Positions 62,583-64,000 of a stretch of 64,000 nucleotides of DNA are shown in pieces. The DNA comes from Serratia fonticola (GTDB lineage: Bacteria; Pseudomonadota; Gammaproteobacteria; Enterobacterales; Enterobacteriaceae). Below the pieces are notes generated by a model. The model was not told where the DNA came from, made no database searches, and saw only the letters and a list, made by a program, of their open reading frames with translations. The stretch spans positions 2,852,001 to 2,916,000 of the forward strand of contig NZ_CP011254.1 in the NCBI RefSeq assembly GCF_001006005.1. Reading direction: 5' to 3'. A program made the position numbers and the translations under genes. The stretch's first letter is position 1. Every line of letters begins with the position of its first letter.

Positions 62583-62972
62583 ATGACCTATCATCTACTT
62601 ACCCTGTGGGATATCCTGGTTACCACGTTTTCATTTTTCTTTTTCATCGCCTACCTGTTTATCCTGTTCCAGGTCGTCTCCGACCTGTTCCGCGATCACC
62701 AACTGAGCGGCTTTTATAAGGCAGTATGGATTGTGTTCCTGCTGTTCATCCCGCTGTTAACGTCCCTGGTCTATCTGATTGCCCGTGGTAAAGGCATGGC
62801 CGAGCGGCATCGTGCGCAGGTGCAGAAATCCGTGTCTGCCACCAACGAGTATATCCGTGAGGTTGCAGGCAAATCGCCAGCCGAACAAATTTCGGACGCC
62901 AAAAAGTTGTTGGATGACGGCGTGATCACCGAAAGTGAATACCAGCAGCTTAAGGCTAAAGCACTGGCCTGA
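62583..62972 (+). CDS. PLDc_N/SHOCT-domain membrane protein
   Basis: A 129-residue protein with two membrane helices (about 10-35 and 45-67) in the arrangement of phospholipase D N-terminal-like proteins, then a linker and a C-terminal SHOCT motif (EQISDAKKLLDDGVITESEY, QQLKAKAL). AAGGAG precedes the ATG. The function of this family is not established. It has no evident link to fimbriae. Confidence 0.78.
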   Translation: MTYHLLTLWDILVTTFSFFFFIAYLFILFQVVSDLFRDHQLSGFYKAVWIVFLLFIPLLTSLVYLIARGKGMAERHRAQVQKSVSATNEYIREVAGKSPAEQISDAKKLLDDGVITESEYQQLKAKALA

Positions 62973-63120
62973 GGTTGAGGTTGGCAGGAGAGAGGAGGGG
63001 GGCCGCAAGCCCCCCTAATAACCATTATTCGGCAGGGAACCCACTTGCAGATCTCTTGCAATCTGCCGGTCAACCACGCCGCCGCCGTTCGTTGTTTCTT
63101 CACCTTATATAGCTAAACCG

Positions 63121-63939
63121 CTATTGGCTCCCCGCGGGTCGCAGGCCGGCAAGAGGGTCGTGTTGATTATCGATTTGAAATCGTGAGGAACATCTCAGGT
63201 CGCCTTGTGCAGTGGTATCGCAAAATAATACCAGCGTGCTGTGGTTTGCCGGGGTTCGGGTAATGTAGACAAACTCATCCGGATTACAAACCACATTGTT
63301 AACGGTTAAATACTCCTTGTAGCCGGCCACATTGGTTTCCAGATCGTCTCTATCTATATAGACAGAACATTGATTGATGGTGGCCGCTTTATTGTGGCTG
63401 TCAAAAAAACGCGCGCTTTGCGACTGATTGCTGGCCAGCAGGATCAGCATAGCCAGGATGAACGCCGTAAATAGGCCATAGCGCAATAGCTTAGTCTGGT
63501 TTAAAACCGAGCGTTTTGGCGGCAGCGTTTCGGCCTGTGAGATCTCGACCGGGATCGGCTCTGGCTTATTGCTTTGCTGCACAATGACGTTGGCGCTCTC
63601 TTCTGGCTGTATTTCAATGGTTCCAGAAAAAACCACCCCAACTTTAGGAACCGTTCGGATGATATTTTTACTCAGCCCGGCTTCCCGCATCCCTTTTCTT
63701 ACCAACGAGATGTTCTGATAGAGGGTATTGGCGGTGACATATTGGCCGTTTTTTTGCCATACCTCGTTAAAAAAGTCGCTTTGGCTGATCTCCTCACCGG
63801 GGCGTTGCAACATTAATTGCAGGCAACGGCTGGCAGGAACGTTTAAAACGGTTTCTTTGCCCCGAGCGCGCAGCGGGCGCAGGCGGTGCTCTTCGGGAAG
63901 GTACAGTACGGTGTCGTTAATGATGATATTTTGTTTCAT
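63121..63939 (-). CDS. ToxR/CadC-like membrane-anchored winged-helix regulator, orphan
   Basis: A 272-residue protein: winged helix about 10-105 (SRCLQLMLQRPGEEISQSDF, NTLYQNISLVRKGMREAGLS, IIRTVPKVGVVF), acidic/Pro linker, membrane helix about 152-169, periplasmic domain with Cys in NQCSVYI, VVCNPDE, LFCDTT and LRCSSR. It is closest to the regulator at 42127 (shared QCSVY motif and spacing of the Cys), but no FidL-like gene follows it here. Its target may lie beyond the window or among the fimbrial clusters. Confidence 0.82.
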   Translation of the reverse strand: MKQNIIINDTVLYLPEEHRLRPLRARGKETVLNVPASRCLQLMLQRPGEEISQSDFFNEVWQKNGQYVTANTLYQNISLVRKGMREAGLSKNIIRTVPKVGVVFSGTIEIQPEESANVIVQQSNKPEPIPVEISQAETLPPKRSVLNQTKLLRYGLFTAFILAMLILLASNQSQSARFFDSHNKAATINQCSVYIDRDDLETNVAGYKEYLTVNNVVCNPDEFVYITRTPANHSTLVLFCDTTAQGDLRCSSRFQIDNQHDPLAGLRPAGSQ

Positions 63940-64000
63940 TTCAATATATTAACTTTTTATGGTCTGAGTGCCTAGTTTGTTTGAAGTATAGTTTAAGCAT
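63940..64000 (-). promoter_or_regulatory. Upstream region of the orphan ToxR-like gene
   Basis: The window ends here. The 61 bp are AT-rich and should hold the start of the regulator's leader; no motif is clear. Confidence 0.25.

Noticed and set aside
62996..63016. GC hairpin after the PLDc_N/SHOCT gene as a terminator
   Set aside because: AGGGGGGC pairs with GCCCCCCT but neither side has a T-tract; the structure is real but its role as a terminator is unsupported.

Overview
The window comes from a member of the Enterobacterales, most likely Serratia or a close relative. The backbone runs ispD-ispF-truD // surE-pcm-nlpD-rpoS, with mutS opposite, in the usual enteric order, and MutS, NlpD, RpoS and TruD are close to their E. 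coli counterparts. The genus is an inference from protein similarity and gene content, not proven.

The dominant theme is fimbriae. Five complete chaperone-usher operons lie in about 57 kb. Cluster A (2132-8751, +) is a CS1/CFA-I/cable-pilus-type system inserted between truD and surE, with two tandem CblD-like tip proteins. Cluster B (16329-25714, -) is a large operon next to mutS with three periplasmic chaperones and three tandem tip proteins. Clusters C (31218-39507, +) and D (44149-51043, +) are paralogous Pap/MR-P-like (pi-type) operons with the order major pilin, PapH-like subunit, usher, PapD-like chaperone, minor subunits, tip protein. Cluster E (52710-59395, +) is a type 1 fim operon, fimA-I-C-D-F-G-H, preceded by a FimE-type recombinase and a 322-bp fimS-like invertible element. 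By comparison with E. coli the element is in the OFF orientation here.

Regulators lie between the clusters: six LuxR-type helix-turn-helix proteins (26343, 27782, 28756, 43318, 59462, 60124), several with a receiver-like domain that has lost the phospho-acceptor Asp; three ToxR/CadC-like membrane-anchored winged-helix proteins (29900, 42127, 63121), two of them followed by an overlapping FidL-like membrane protein; and a second FimE-type recombinase (60850, -) that with the first brackets the fim operon in inverted orientation. Each of the five operons has a hairpin just after its first pilin gene, probably an attenuator or RNA stabiliser that keeps the main rod subunit in excess.

The 39.5-41.7 kb interval between clusters C and D is a scrap zone: a decayed IS6-family element, a fragment of an IS481-family transposase, decayed pieces of a second copy of the cluster C tip gene, and a small membrane protein with a 9-bp tandem repeat encoding (Ser-Arg-Arg)n. 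GC-rich repeats carrying CCCTCACCCC / GGGAGAGGG lie between rpoS and mutS and again at 62.1-62.4 kb. The right end holds a small DinI-like protein, a PLDc_N/SHOCT membrane protein and an orphan ToxR-like regulator. I saw no tRNA, rRNA or CRISPR array.
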